The notes under the pieces: model-generated
The model's input: only the letters and a program-made list of their open reading frames with translations
What the model was told of the DNA's origin: nothing
Database searches by the model: none
DNA from: Protostelium mycophagum
Lineage: Eukaryota; Evosea; Variosea; Protosteliida; Protosteliaceae
Direction: 5' to 3'
Length of the DNA: 64,000 nucleotides
Assembly (NCBI GenBank): GCA_002081555.1
Contig: KV921238.1
Coordinates: 85,521-149,520 of the forward strand
Position numbers and translations under genes: made by a program
Shown: positions 35,918-48,219 of the stretch, one piece after another
How positions within the stretch are numbered: position 1 is the stretch's first letter
How the letters are laid out: each line of letters begins with the position of its first letter

Positions 35918-38900
35918 TCATCTCTTAAACTCCATCTCCACGATCTGTTCCAAAACTTTGGTCCTGTCCAGCACTTCACCCACCCGACTACTCCTGGATT
36001 TTTCTCAGATTTTTCTGTCAATGTCGACAATGTACATACTGTTCGGTGAGTAGTCTGTACATCTCCTCGCTTTGGGTATCCGTCAATTCGATTTTATCGG
36101 ACGAAATATTCTTCTGGTCTAAATTCTTCAACGCCTCTTCATACTGCAAATTTCAATTTTTATAATCAATTTTTCTTTCGAAAAATTGAATTTTTTTCAA
36201 TTTAAAACATGATGACAAAAATAATACCAGAAAAATCAATAAAAATTCGACCTGCTGTAGTTTTGATTGGAAGAGCGGCACTTGGTGCGTCATCACCCTC
36301 TTAATGTCACTCTGGAACTCTCTTTCCGCAAGAGACAACTGTTTCTTTTGCTTCTCGGTGAAATTCTGCACGATTTCGAGTCGCTCTTTTAATTGGGCCT
36401 GAAACTTCTCAGAAAAGTCAGGGTTGTAGATGGGGTCTCACCTGCATGGTTTGGGCGGCCCCGACACGGTACGAGAATCGGCCGCAGCCTGCTTGAAGTT
36501 GATTCATCTCTTCGGTGATGGTCTCGATTGTCTTTTGTTGTCTTTCCTTCTGTTGTTTCAATTTTTCTAACCTAGAAAATTTAATTTTTTTTCAAATAAT
36601 TTTTTCAAATATATTTTTGAAATTTAAAATATTTCTTCAAATTTAAAATATTTTTTAAATTCAAAATATTTTTTCAAATTTAAAATATTTTTATCGTTGC
36701 TTTTTATTGAAATTTCTCGAAAGAACGGATGATGACGTCATACCTATCAAATATGTCTAATTGTAGTTGTGACATCCAGTTGAGATATCTCCGTCTCAAT
36801 TCATAAGATGTCTCTTCGAGATGTCTCAAATTGGACAGCGACAACGCTTGTGGTTCCGAAACTCCGCTGAGTAATTTCTGTGGAAATTCTTGTATTGAGA
36901 ACGATGACGTCATACTGAACAAGGGTGGCTCTACCGCTATAACGTGGCATTGTAATTCTGTTTATATTATTTTTTGAATCTCGAATTTTAACTTAAAAAA
37001 ATAATTTGAAAAATAATTTGAATTTTAAAAAATAATTTAAAATTCAAAAAATAATTTATAAATTAAAAAATCACCTTGTGATAAAATGACGACGTGATTT
37101 CCCACATTTGGTTCGTTTACAACTCTCATTCCGAGAACAGGCTGCGCTTGGGCGTCGTGTGTCGACATTGTAGAGAATAATAATCTCACGGTGGAGGGGG
37201 GGAGATCTGTGACGTCATCATTCGATACGATTGTGGGAAGCCAGCATAAATCCACTTGGTGTACTCCAGCACTGAGAGAGTCAGAAATTGGCGGGAAAGA
37301 CTTGCTATTGTAGACGGGCCTCATATATTGTGAAAATATTTATTTTTAGCTTTACCGCAGATAGTTTGGGGCAGAGCGCCACATAAATTTTCAAATGTTG
37401 AAAAAAATCCAAAAAATTAATTTTTTTTCAACCTTCTTTTCAATTCAAAAATTTTTTGATCATTCTCATTTCTTTGTGACTCACTTGTGATATACGTAAA
37501 ATAAATTTGTGCTGGCGGGATCATTTACAATTCTTGGCTTGCCATTTGGGATTTGCAGATCGATCTGTTCGTAGATCTTCAACGGCTCCGATTTTCCCTG
37601 AAATTTCATCAACCTTTCGATTCTCCATCATAATAAAGATTTTTATAAATTTAATTCTAACTATTAAAAATGTTTTTCACAGAGTTTTTGGAGTCACAAA
37701 AGACTGCCGATTTATAAAATAATAAGTCTCTAAGAAGGTAGGGCTTATAGAACATGCGCTTGTAGATTTTGTCAGGAGATGTTAGCTCCAAGAGGTGTTG
37801 CACCATCAGTGTGAGGACAAGCGCAAGGAGGCTGCTTGTAGAATTTGTGGTAGATGTACCAATAATGGTATTAATATCTGCGGCTGTGCCGTGGTATTTA
37901 CCCTCAGCTTTCAATGATAAATACACTACAACTGTTTTTTGTGCAAATGTACAGCTTCCCAAAGCAGCAAGTAGAACATACTTTGGACGACCCCATCACA
38001 TAAACCCTCAATTACAACTCCAAAAGTGCCTCTATAGAGCTCATCGTTTTTCACGTGATGGTGGCATCTACAACTGATTTTTATCATTGCGGCAAAGCCG
38101 CAAATAGACACAGTTTAGTGATTAAATCACAAGCTCCTGCACTACCAAATAGCACATCCTTCTTTCATATAATGATGGCATCTACTGACCTCTACTCCCA
38201 CCCATTTCGGCAGGATCTCTTCCAACCGCAAGAAGCAGTCTAATTTTCCAAAAGAGTTCAGACGTAACACAGCCGTGACGCCCTCCGCATAGAGCGCGGA
38301 AATGTCGCAAGAATTTGAAACCTTTCCGTACTCGCCAGAAGGGCTCAAGAGCTCTTGTAGTTCCACCACGAAATTCTGTGAAATTTCAACATGACAGTTT
38401 TGACATATTGTGACATCAGTCTGATGATGGTTTTGAAAAAGACAGTTCGGTCAGATTCCTCACACCACGGTAAGATTCTCGGTAATTAACGTGTTCGTTA
38501 CCGAAAGTACGGAATAAAAATAAAAACATACTCCCTCTGGCTTTCTGGTCTGCACGAAATGTTGTGCGTCAACATCACCGATGATGGGCATAATGGATTG
38601 ATCTAAAAATAGCATCCACGCTTGAGGACCAGAGGCTGCATGTTCTGCAAGAAGATCCATCTGGCTATTTGGTAATAAACTGTAAAAGTAAAAAAATGTC
38701 GGTGGGAGTATTCGAACCCCTACACGCCGATGAACTGAAGCAAGTTTTTTCACAGCAAAAAATCTATTTTTACATTTTGATGGACTTACGGCTGAGCCAC
38801 CAACCTTTACCACAAAAAATCGACCGGCGGAAGGTGTCGAACCCGAGCCTTACCATTTGTACGGGATGACCGGGCATACCACGTTGATGGAGCCCTGCTC

Positions 38901-40118
38901 AGACAATGAAAACACGGAGAAGGAGTTCCACAAGTCTCCACGGCCGATGGAGAAGGCGACCACAGCGGATGTCTGGCCCAAGTTTCTGAGCGCAATGCTT
39001 TGCTCCGGTTCCAATGGGTCCACTTTCACGTTGTAGATTCTGGATATTTCAACTTGAATTTTCAACTTGAAATAAAATGAGTTTGATTATTTCGCAGAAT
39101 TTGTGGTGGGTTAGTGTTCTAAATTTAGAATAATCGAAGATGTCTCGTTGTAGATGCTCAACGGCTGTGTCTAACAATAAGGGATATCAAGTATAGAAAG
39201 CAATTGTCCTTTTGTTTTTCAATAGAATTTCAAATATCAAATAAAAACCGCCACAATATGTTTTCACGGTCCATACCGTAGCTCTTCACGGTAACTACCG
39301 CCTTTTCAAAACCGCACAATATTGTTGACCATTCACGCCTTGACAGTAGATAAAAATATTTACGCACCTTAGTTTACTGTCAGAAGCTAAAATGCACAAG
39401 TGGTCAGCGCTCAGAGGATGCCAAGACGCTTGTACAATCTCAAGTGCTCCTTTCCCGCCAAAAATCTGGGGGCCCACCCTGAAGGATCTGTACAAAATTT
39501 GGATCACTTTCCACAGAGAATCAACTCACTTCATAGATCCGGCACCAGAGCCTCGCTTGTCTACATTCGCGACGACGCAAGCGTGTGTACCGACCAAACA
39601 CAGCAGATTTCCAGAATAATTGACAGAAATGTCGACAACTGAAAAATCCAGAGCTTGTGAAGAGGTGTTTTTCTTTTCTAAATTAGAAACAATCATGATG
39701 AATTATGGCACCATATCATTAATCATTATTTTTCACAAATCAGTTCTTTCTTTTCGAAATCAATAAAATCAAACATGATTATGATTCTACTTACTTTATC
39801 CTCCAGAAGTAAAGAAGACAACTTGATCCATCAGATTATGGAATTAAAATTATCTATATCACTCACTTGAACTCTTCCTCCTCTCTGAATGTCTCTGATA
39901 TTGACAGAAGCCACCTGATTTCCGGTCCAAACGTGAAGATTGGAATCCAAATCAAAAGTTAAGAGGCCAGAACCAGGCTGTCGCGAAGGTGATCCTTGAC
40001 GAACGTGATCCCAAATGGCAGACGTCTCTAGACATTTTGTGAACGATTGAGCGGAAGATAAGGGCTTTGGAGACGCCTTTTGGGCTGTAATCGGTTGTTT
40101 AGGAAAGCCACTGATCAT
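35918..40118 (-). CDS. NUP88: Nucleoporin NUP88-like
   Basis: NUP88 sits on the cytoplasmic face of the nuclear pore and acts with NUP214/NUP62 in export. The start ATG 40118 gives MISGFPKQPITAQKAS. A beta-propeller region then has TFDLDSNLHVWTGNQVASVN, VQASWHPLSADHLCILASDS (human NUP88 has [22 protein letters not shown] at this place), SIGRGDLWNSFSVFSLSEQG and GVHQVDLCWLPTIVSND (compare GVHSVGLTWIHK). A C-terminal coiled coil follows: ELRRRYLNWMSQLQLDIFDR, QKKQLSLAEREFQSDIKRVM. It stops at TGA 35918-35920 after VEMEFKR. Order and length fit the family, although identity is low. One intron (about 38680-38851) contains tRNA-like pieces. Confidence 0.72.
38680..38853 (-). other. NUP88 intron containing tRNA-like fragments
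   Basis: Within one NUP88 intron the minus strand contains two segments with a B-box-like GGTTCGA or GGGTTCGA core, each followed by a run of six or more T. One also has an A-box-like TGGCTCAG and a pairable GTTGGTG/CACCGAC acceptor stem. The T stems contain mismatches, so neither is called as a functional tRNA. Confidence 0.35.
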
Positions 40119-40457
40119 TTCCCGTTGTCGAAGATGTGATCAGGGAATGAGGTTGTATTTTCAACTTGAAACCCAGGTTTTATTTCTCATTCAATTTTTG
40201 CAAATGAAAGCCAGGAGCAGATGAGACAACCTAAATTAACTTCATCAGTCAACATTGCATGAACAGGTAACCGCACATTCTTCGACATCCAAAATCAACG
40301 ATTGCAATTCGCATTTTCAGAGTAGAAGAGGTGTTTCCCCAACAGCATGACTAGATTATATTGTAGACGAATTAAAACTCTTCTTTATATTGATTGAAAT
40401 GGACGTCCCCCATCCCCGTGTTGTCAAAATTTTGTACAGTCTCAATACTTTGTGCCA
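40119..40457. other. Intergenic spacer
   Basis: This 339-bp spacer lies between the NUP88 start and the stop of the BTB gene, both on the minus strand. It should hold the NUP88 promoter. It includes GGTAACCGC (about 40268). Nothing else is recognised. Confidence 0.4.
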
Positions 40458-42762
40458 TCACGATTTCCACTCGAACAGATCACCGTAAAACTCGACACCA
40501 GAGAGGACCAAAAAATTGTGATTACTCGAATTCTTTCCGGTCTGCAAGATTCTGAAATATCGATACGCATTATTTGGCATTCCCATCTACAACGGTCAGA
40601 TGTCGTGTACAACGTGGGATTTCGGTGATATTTCGAGTTACGTACAGTGGGGGGTTGTTCTGTGTCTTGTGTTAGTTTCCATGTACATGTCGCGAATTTG
40701 TCGACAAGAGACGTGTCATGTGAATGTCTTCGGAGGATGCTCCACATCTTCCCGTCCTTTGACCCTGTACTTGTCATTCTACAACTCCAACTACAATTGT
40801 GATTTGTTCGTATTTCTGTCACAATTCGGGATGAAAAACCAACGATTTTTTCCGAATTCGACTTTGCTCCATTTCGTCGAAATTCCCGTGAAATTTCACC
40901 TTGAAGCTCCCAAGTTCGTAGAGAATCAGCTTTGTAGTTTCCTCCGTGCCTGAGTGTGTATCCTGAAGGTGTCAACCCTCTGTTTGGCCCAAAGTCTAAA
41001 GTGAACCATGACGCTGGGATGTCTTTGGTCCACAGCTCATTTGGCGTTCTACAACGAGTCAGTTGAAAATGCTTTATTTTTATAAATTTTTTATGAATAA
41101 AAGATCAAAAATGGAAATTTAAATTTCACCTATTGAGTAGATCTGAAGCTCTTCCCATTTCTATGCTACTAGCCGTTACGACAATATCTCTCGTTGTAGA
41201 TTGAATATAACAGAGTACTCCACGATCGTCGAAATCGTGTTCGTATTGGAATGTGACGCACGAAATACGCCTGCGCAGTCTGACCCTATATGTCTTTCAT
41301 TTTCAAGTTGAAAATTTTTGCAGGTTTCAATCGATTAAAACATACAAGGTCTCCATGGTATCGTATGTCGCTCCAACTTGTCCCGTTGTAGATTCATATT
41401 TTCTTAATCTGGCCATTATAGCTTCTAATAATAGATATTCGGGCACCTGGGAAATAAATTTTTTTGATTTTTCACATTTAATTCAAAATTTGAAGGAAAT
41501 TTTTTTGGAAAAATTGTGACAACAAACTCACGATGTGCTCTTCCCGACATTTCTCGAGCTCATCATATGTCATGAACCTGTCAAATGTCAGTATGATATC
41601 TGGTGTCAAAAACGGAATTCATGATTATGGGATTCATACCTGAATCGGATCGCTTCCAGTAGAGAGTTTTTCTCTTCAGTGGATAAATTTAAATTCTTCG
41701 AGGTGTACAATTTTATGACTTCATAAAGGCCCCACTCATCCTTAATATTACGTCATCATTATGCCATCATTACATCATCATTACATCATTCATCATCATT
41801 ACATCATCATTACGCCATCATTACATCATCAATGCACAATCACAATCATGAACATCATCAATGTGGCATTGTACTTCTGAGAGATGTCTTTGCATCGGGA
41901 TGAATAATGGGATAGATAAAGTTTGTGGAAAATGTTACCTTCACGGCCAAATAAGTATGATGAAGAATTTTTCTGAAAATGTCCAGCCTCAGACCTGAAA
42001 AATCCGCGTCTATTGTGTGAAAATTCTTGGAAATAATATTGGATGTGTGTTCTACAACCTGACAATATTAAGCATCACATAAGCTGTCTTTTTATAAAGA
42101 ATATTACCTCTGCCAAGTGATAATCATCTGCTGTTTGTAATGTCTAATGCTGATCAGCAATTTTTGGTTAAAATGTACTCAACAAAAAATGAATAATCAT
42201 CAATTCTCTTCCATTTTCAGATTGAAAATGGAGTTCATATGATTTTACATACTTGGAGAGCCTCATTCTTCGTAATATGGTGTGAGATGAAGTTCCTACA
42301 AATGACCACCAATTCATGCACCAGATAATGATCCGACATCGCCATCACAGGGATTACATTATCGAGTGTAAGAAGTCCCGGAAGTGGACCACCATACATG
42401 TATCTCAATAATATACTGAAAAATCCCTCCGGATCTGAAATCATCAACATCTCCATTCTATCAAGGAGATCTGGATCATTAAATTGTATACCTGGATACT
42501 TTAACTCAATCGTCTTTTGTGTCGATTCTCGAAATTGCGAAGTGAGAAGTCTCTCGAAGAACTCCGAAGAGTGGGAGAGTACAATACGGTGTGCAGGATA
42601 TTCCCTATATGTTGGTGTCGTTATATCAAGTCGATCCAGTCCACTCGAAGAGGACGATCGTCTCAGAGGTTCTTCATTTTCATAGCTGACTCGTATGATG
42701 ACATCGCTATATGTGCTGGTTTCTAGATATGTTTGAAAACCTCTCGCAAAGAGAGATGTCAT
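40458..42762 (-). CDS. BTB-BACK protein with C-terminal discoidin-like (F5/8-type) domain
   Basis: This is a probable cullin-3 substrate adaptor or related scaffold. The BTB domain includes TYSDVIIRVSYENEE, YPAHRIVLSHSSEFFERLLT and LLRYMYGG. A BACK-like helical segment follows: TADDYHLAEVVEHTSNIISK (spliced) and DEWGLYEVIKLYTSKNLNLS, with VPEYLLLEAIMARL. The C-terminal domain has the galactose-binding-like pattern LTPSGYTLRHGGNYKADSLR and ends NFLVLSGVEFYGDLFEWK before TGA 40458-40460. This BTB-BACK plus YTLRHG...GVEFYG layout is known from protist and animal BTB proteins. The start at ATG 42762 (MTSLFARGFQTYLE) is conservative. An upstream exon beginning at ATG 42932 is possible, with an uncertain splice. 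Confidence 0.75.
41747..41832. repeat. ATCATTAC microsatellite-like tract
   Basis: A low-complexity tract of repeated CATCATTACATCAT units with variants (ATGCC, ACGCC), inside an intron of the BTB gene. Confidence 0.8.
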
Positions 42763-43077
42763 CTTGTCGATCTGATAACGATAATGCTTCAAATTCGAGT
42801 TGTAGTGACCTGTCAGGTCGTCTCTCACTCTTGGTTTGCCGCCTCTCTCATTCGAATAAAACGAAGAGTGACCAAAGAGATAGGAGGATTGCGTTGTCTT
42901 AAAAGTCGGAAGGTCTCATCAATAAGACTCATTGCACATGAGCCTCATCCAACCATCAATAAATTCGAATGATACACTCAAAATTTTTAAATATGTATTG
43001 AAGCCACCCTGACTTCTGTGTAAGTCCTCGAGTGCGATCCTTTGTACATGCCTGACACTAACCCAATGCCTGTTGTT
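42763..43077. other. Spacer / possible 5' exon of BTB gene
   Basis: A 315-bp stretch downstream of the PARP-like stop. It contains a short open segment from ATG 42932 on the minus strand (MSLIDETFRLLRQ...) that could be a first coding exon of the BTB gene. Confidence 0.4.
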
Positions 43078-44026
43078 TCATTCGTCTCTGTATTTGTACA
43101 AGATCAAATAGAGAGGTAGTGCGGCGTGATCTCTGTATAGCACTATGTCCTCATCTGACAGGGCAGAACCGGAGAGTCCGATCACGTGATCAAACCCTGG
43201 CGGTGGGGATTGTAGTTCAGAATTTCCGTATTCGACCATCGCCCCTTTTCCTGTGAAATTTCAGTGAAATCTCAGGAGTCTTGAGTTACGTACCGATTGC
43301 GAGCTGTGTGAGGACCATCACTCTGTATCCGCCGTAACTGTATTCCAAGCCTCCGTTGTACAGATTCGATCTACAACGAATGAGCACGAGATTCTATTGA
43401 ATTCTCGTCGAAATTTCACCTTTCTGCCTTCCGTGTGAAATACAAGCCGTTTCCAAAACGACCATTCCAAGAATGTTCCAGGAGAAGGCCTCTAGTGAGA
43501 GTAGAACAGACTACACAACTCGTTCCATTTTGGCAGAATGTGAGGTTGTCCTTTGATAATCCCAAAGAACATGCCGATGACATCGGTCCGTAAAAGGCGA
43601 ATCGCTCTTGATTAGAGTCAGAATGCTTGACAAGTGTCTCATATCGGAGGTGGTACCTGATTGTGCTTCGGCGGGAGTGATTTGAGCAAGTTCCTTGTGA
43701 AACTTACCAAGCGTTTCTCTGTCAGGTATTATCTGTGTTAATTCAGTTGGTTTTCACCACATTTACCCATCACCTCAAAGACATCGACGATTTGTACTTG
43801 GCTGCTATCTTTCCAGTCCCGCAAGAATTGTGTTGTCGCTTCGGCATATGCTTTCGAGCCTACCAGTGCTTGCTTCAGTTTGGCGTCTGTTGCCGTTAAT
43901 ACACTTCTAAACTCTTAAAGATGGACCTGAAGGAGCGCTTTTTGACCTCGCCAACACTCCCGGAATGATCATCGGTGTGAGTGCTTCGACCAAAGGGCAT
44001 CCCCACTTGCCGTTACTCAAAATCAT
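43078..44026 (-). CDS. PARP-like ADP-ribosyltransferase domain protein
   Basis: A small protein of roughly 270-280 residues consisting mostly of a PARP catalytic-type fold. Spliced segments in order: VQIVDVFE joined to RNAWYHLRYETL; FAFYGPMSSACSLGL; NGTSCVVCSTLTRG; NGRFGNGLYFTRKAERSNLY; GYRVMVLTQLAIGKGAMVEY; SPPPGFDHVIGLSGSALSDE; and YRDHAALPLYLILYKYRDE before TGA 43078-43080. This layout matches the fungal/amoebal PARP group with a CxxC pair between the first strands. The H-Y-E triad position usually occupied by His (FHGT) is Tyr here (FYGP). The second Tyr and an Asp-Glu-Asp segment near the Glu position remain. Activity may be mono-ADP-ribosylation or lost. Start ATG 44026 precedes an N-terminal region of unknown role. 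Confidence 0.72.
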
Positions 44027-44273
44027 TTTCAAGGATATTGTTGCTGTTGCTGTGTGTTGCTGCTAGGTAATTCTGTTTTCGTCCCATCCTTCCTGTGGTT
44101 TCCAGATCCTGACAGTTCTACAGATCTTAAGAGATGGAAATACGGAAAATTAAATCGCTTATTATTTTATTCCAGGGTGTTTCGAGTTTTCTGTCTGTTT
44201 TTCTCTCATCTCTCAGATCTGGGGTGTGTTCTGACGTCTTTACGCTCCGAGTGTGGGTTCCTCGATTTGTGAA

Positions 44274-45416
44274 TCAGATTGTGAATAATCTGGGGATGAT
44301 GGCCTCTTTGATCTTGTCATGGAAGGTGTTGATGAGCCCTTCCTTCCTCTCGCTCACTTCTCGCACGAGATGTAGCCTCATTCTTAAGAAAAGACTGGGT
44401 GATCTCTTGATCAAATCTTCTGTGATGGGTGTTTTTGAATGTTTGCATAGTGCCAACACCTGCAAGTCTTCAGTTACGTACTTTGTAGAGATCTGAAGAA
44501 TATCACCTGTGTTAAGTTACCACGCTCGAGGGCATATTCTAGAGCCGTGGGGATGTCTAGAATGTCTAAAAGATCAACAGAGGAGAGTGTGTCAAACAGC
44601 TTGTCGTAACGATCACCTCCTCCTCTTGCCGTAAACTTGGCAAAACTGTTTAGGTCAGGTTCCCGCCAAATTTCTTCATTCAAATTACCTCTTGATGATT
44701 GGGAGTGAACCGTGGGTGGCGAGGCTGCGAAAGAGGAGAGGATGCAGTATGCATTCTCGCGTGAGGCAAGCTCTGGTATCTTGTTCATCTGGCTTCATAT
44801 GTTGAATCAAAATCGCCAGAGCCACAGGATCATTGGAGAAACAGGATGACAATTCAGAACTAAAACGATCAACTCTCCAATGAGACAAAAATCTTACATT
44901 GGTACGTCTGAATGTTGGAGGAGGAGCTCGATCATGAACATCCTATCGGTTTCTTGTGGATCGCCAAGGATTTCGTGTATTAAATTGGACTTTGATGGTT
45001 TTTTGAGGACACTAAAAGTAAAGAGATCACCAGGCACCTTCATGTCCACAAGGAAGTATTGAAAGATCTCTTTTCTCATCATAGTACCGGCCGCTTCCAT
45101 CGCATGCTTTTGGTGTTCTATCAACAGGTGAGATTATCTGGATCATGGTCGAATTTGAATCCTGACCTATCGGTATTGGTGTTGGGTGGCTCATGAGTTT
45201 CAAGACGGAAGGCAAACTGCCCTTTTGTGCCGCTCTTGTGAGCGGTGTTATGAAATAACTGTCAATGTCCAGCCAGCTGTTGCGTCGTGAGACGACGTTT
45301 AAGAATCCGAAAGCGTATGAGTTGAAGAACTTGTTGACTCCCATCATCGCAACAATAGACTTCTCATCTAGCATCTGCATAATAATGTTTAAGACATCTC
45401 TCGCACACTCCTCCAT
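44274..45416 (-). CDS. Uncharacterised ankyrin-like protein
   Basis: Five exons give a soluble protein of about 320 residues. The start is MEECARDVLNIIMQMLDEKS, with helix pairs like those of F-box or ankyrin-associated N-termini. Segments with ankyrin-like spacing follow: PLTRAAQKGSLPSVLKLMSH, LFRSLATHGSLPIIKR, DIPTALEYALERGNLTQ. It ends KIKEAIIPRLFTI at TGA 44274-44276. Joins at GATAG/AACACC and GTTTTAG/TTCTGAA keep the frame. I cannot assign a family with confidence. It lies just upstream of the PARP-like gene on the same strand. A joint transcript is possible, but no splice joining the two frames was found. Confidence 0.6.
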
Positions 45417-45583
45417 CTTCAGGTTTGTCTAGACAAATTTTAAAAGCGCAAGCGAGCAAGTCATGCCAGCAACGTCATCGCTTCAGTGTTTGGTTGATAT
45501 TTTCCTCTCACAAATCCAACTTAAAATGCAGGTCTACAACGGTACAAAATCACGTGATTTTGTTGCAAACTTCATTTTCGAGA
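45417..45583. promoter_or_regulatory. Divergent promoter region
   Basis: 167 bp lie between the divergent ankyrin-like (-) and BPI-family (+) start codons. It contains GGTCTACAACGG, a member of the dispersed TCTACAAC motif family, and CACGTGAT (E-box-like CACGTG). Confidence 0.5.
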
Positions 45584-48219
45584 ATGAAGGCATTAAGTAT
45601 CTTCCTGCTCTTCATCACTCTTGTCATTGCGGCAAATAACTTGCATCATGGACACAATCAATTGAAAGTGAAGGGGGTTCCCCATTTTAATGAAACTCTT
45701 CGCTATATGATGGCCTCCAACCATCTTCCCGGCTTCTCTACTGTCTTTTCACAGAAAGGACTGGATTACTTTTCTGATGTTGGAATAGACGTACTCAATC
45801 AGGTGAGCAATAAAATCACAAAAGCAGTCTTCTTAATGATTATACTGTTATTGCCTCATCATTTATTGATTCGGAACAGGCAGTGTCCAAAATACAAGTT
45901 CCGGACATGAGTGGTGACGTATGTTCTCTGTTGTATGATATGGTCTAATCATTTCCAGATCGGTGCGCTCGGAGGTATACATTACGCTCTCAGCAACATC
46001 AAAACATCTTCCATGTCATTCAGTCAGGGAGCAATTTTACCTGTTCAAATGGATCCACTTAAATTCCTCGAAGTTTCCATGTGAGATCCTTCAACGTCTT
46101 TAGAGTCACATTCATAAGTCCCCGACAAAATGCAAACTTTTGACATGATGTATTGAAATGCTCATGTGACAGATGATGTCAAATGAAACACTGACGAATG
46201 CTGCAGAAAATTATTCCAGACGGATGCCACTTTACATTGGGACTATAGGAAAAACTCCTGGCCTCATATCACCGGATCAGGTGACGCCAAGATCCACATA
46301 GAGGCCCAGGTGAGTCACAACGATCAACATTAGACACAAACATTGTACATTCTTGGTCACAAAATCGATTGAAGACATCTCATTACGAACAGATCATCTT
46401 GATGGTCACTCTAAACTCCGACAATGAGCATCTACAAGCTCATGTGACCGGCCAAACGGTCAACATCCAGCGGCTGGACATCAGCGTCTACAACGGCCAA
46501 GGCTCAGACTTTTACAATTTCATCTTGAAATTGATTCATAATGACATCAAGAATGCGATCTCGGACCAACTCGGCCAGGCCATCAAGCAAAATGTAGAAG
46601 GTGAGGTTGATGAGACTTTCATCTTCCACTGTTTTTGAGAGTCTCAAATGCAGCAGAGCTGCAGAGCTTTTACTACTCATAGAATCTAAATTTGTGACAT
46701 CGTTTGTTGTACTGGGGTTTAGGTTGTATTTGTGAATAAAATACAGTTGTTAGAAGATATTTTTTATGCAGCAGAGCTGCAAAGAAAATTTTCATTACCT
46801 CAGATGAACATTATGCATCAGAAATCATCAACATTATGTAGAAGTCACATGGTGAAAACGCAAAGAGGTGTACTTATCTTTGTGCAGGTGGTCTAAATAA
46901 GGTCCTCATGGACTTTTTGGTGATGCAAGATCTCGGATCCAACATCTTGTTCGACATTGGAATGTCACGTGACCCCGACTTTCAATACGACCTTCTCACC
47001 CTCTTCGAGTCCGGTACCTGAAATTTCGACGAAATTTCGATGACGTGTACAGGTGAATCGTACATCAAGGGGTCTACTGTGGAGTGTCCTGTTGATGTGT
47101 GCCCACAGTACCAGCTGCCGATCTCTAGACCAAATACGGCAGTGAGGATGTTTCTCTCAGAATACGTGGCGGCTTCACTTGCATTTGTTACCCAAAAAGC
47201 CGGTCAGATTTCACAACTGTCATTGTAATTGTTTTGATTTCGCCATGTGACGGTGCCGCATCCCATACTATTTTATTCTTTGCTACAAATCTTGTCTTTC
47301 AAGAATTCTTCTCGTTGTAGTTGTAGTTGTAGATTGATGGGATTCAGGACTGATGTCTATATCATTAAGCTCGAAGGATGTACCTGCAGGAAGCATTGTT
47401 CAACTAAACACCAATTTTTTAAAAGGTAAATATTTTCTGCGATCATATGGCAGAGCTTCTTTGCTGCAAATCAGCGCTTCGAATACGGTTTGCTAACGCA
47501 AAGATCACGGTACAGAACCGCGAATGATGACGAGTGAAATGATTTATTGACATACTTCAGCGGCCATACCCGAACTCTACAACAAATATCCAAACAAAAA
47601 TATCAGTGTTCTTAGCACAGTCGACAACCCCCCAAATGTCGACTTTACGCCACAAGGTATCACTTTGAAAACCTTCTTACGGCAACCTCACGGTAGTTGC
47701 CGTGAATTCATGCGGTTATAACCGTGCAGCAAAGCGATCCTCGTGCTTTTTGGAGCACAACAGATTCTACCATGGGTATCTGAGAGTGATGCAGGTGCCA
47801 CAGTGAAGGCAACTGGATCCTTGAATATCTTTGTCGAAGGTAATGCAAAGCCGGTGATCGCGCTCCTGGGCAAGATGACCAGTTCAGGCGTGGTGAGTCA
47901 CATCTCGCCGATCTCACAATCATCTAATGACATGAAGGCCGTCTTGGACAACTGGACGCTCAAAGGTCAGCTATTCTACATCAACTCCACTTGGTCCATC
48001 ATGATGAGTGATGTCGGCTCTTTCTCCATCGCGCCATTACAGTTCATGCTGGACTTCTTTGGCACATCCGTCGTGATCCCTCAGGTCAACCAGAAGCTAT
48101 CCAGCGGCATTAATCTGCCTTCTGTGCCGGGGCTCAAATTCTTGGACACGAAAGTGACGTGGGCAGACCACTTTTTGATGCTCGACACAGAGGTGGAATA
48201 CAAACCCAAAGTGGGATGA
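45584..48219 (+). CDS. BPI/LBP/PLUNC-superfamily secreted lipid-binding protein
   Basis: A predicted secreted protein of roughly 500 residues with a tubular lipid-binding fold. BPI/LBP relatives bind bacterial lipopolysaccharide and CETP/PLTP carry lipids; which applies here is unknown. The signal peptide is MKALSIFLLFITLVIAANN. The family-like N-terminal segment GFSTVFSQKGLDYFSDVGID leads into VLNQAVSKIQVPDMSGDIGA (spliced), matching the usual SQKGLDYA...L...L..I.IPD...G pattern. Alternating beta segments follow to the C-terminal FLDTKVTWADHFLMLDTEVE before TGA 48217-48219. Two introns are unusually long for this window (about 46606-46889 and 47205-47575). The first contains two copies of the hairpin TGCAGCAGAGCTGCA. 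In a phagotroph an antibacterial or lipid-scavenging role is plausible (inference). Confidence 0.82.

Noticed and set aside
41747-41832. CRISPR-like or satellite array
   Set aside because: Units are short, irregular ATCATTAC simple repeats without spacers. It is a microsatellite in an intron.
44026-44274. A single fused ankyrin-PARP gene
   Set aside because: The upstream frame ends in TGA with no usable donor just before it, and the PARP-like frame has its own ATG at 44026. No splice joins the two in phase.
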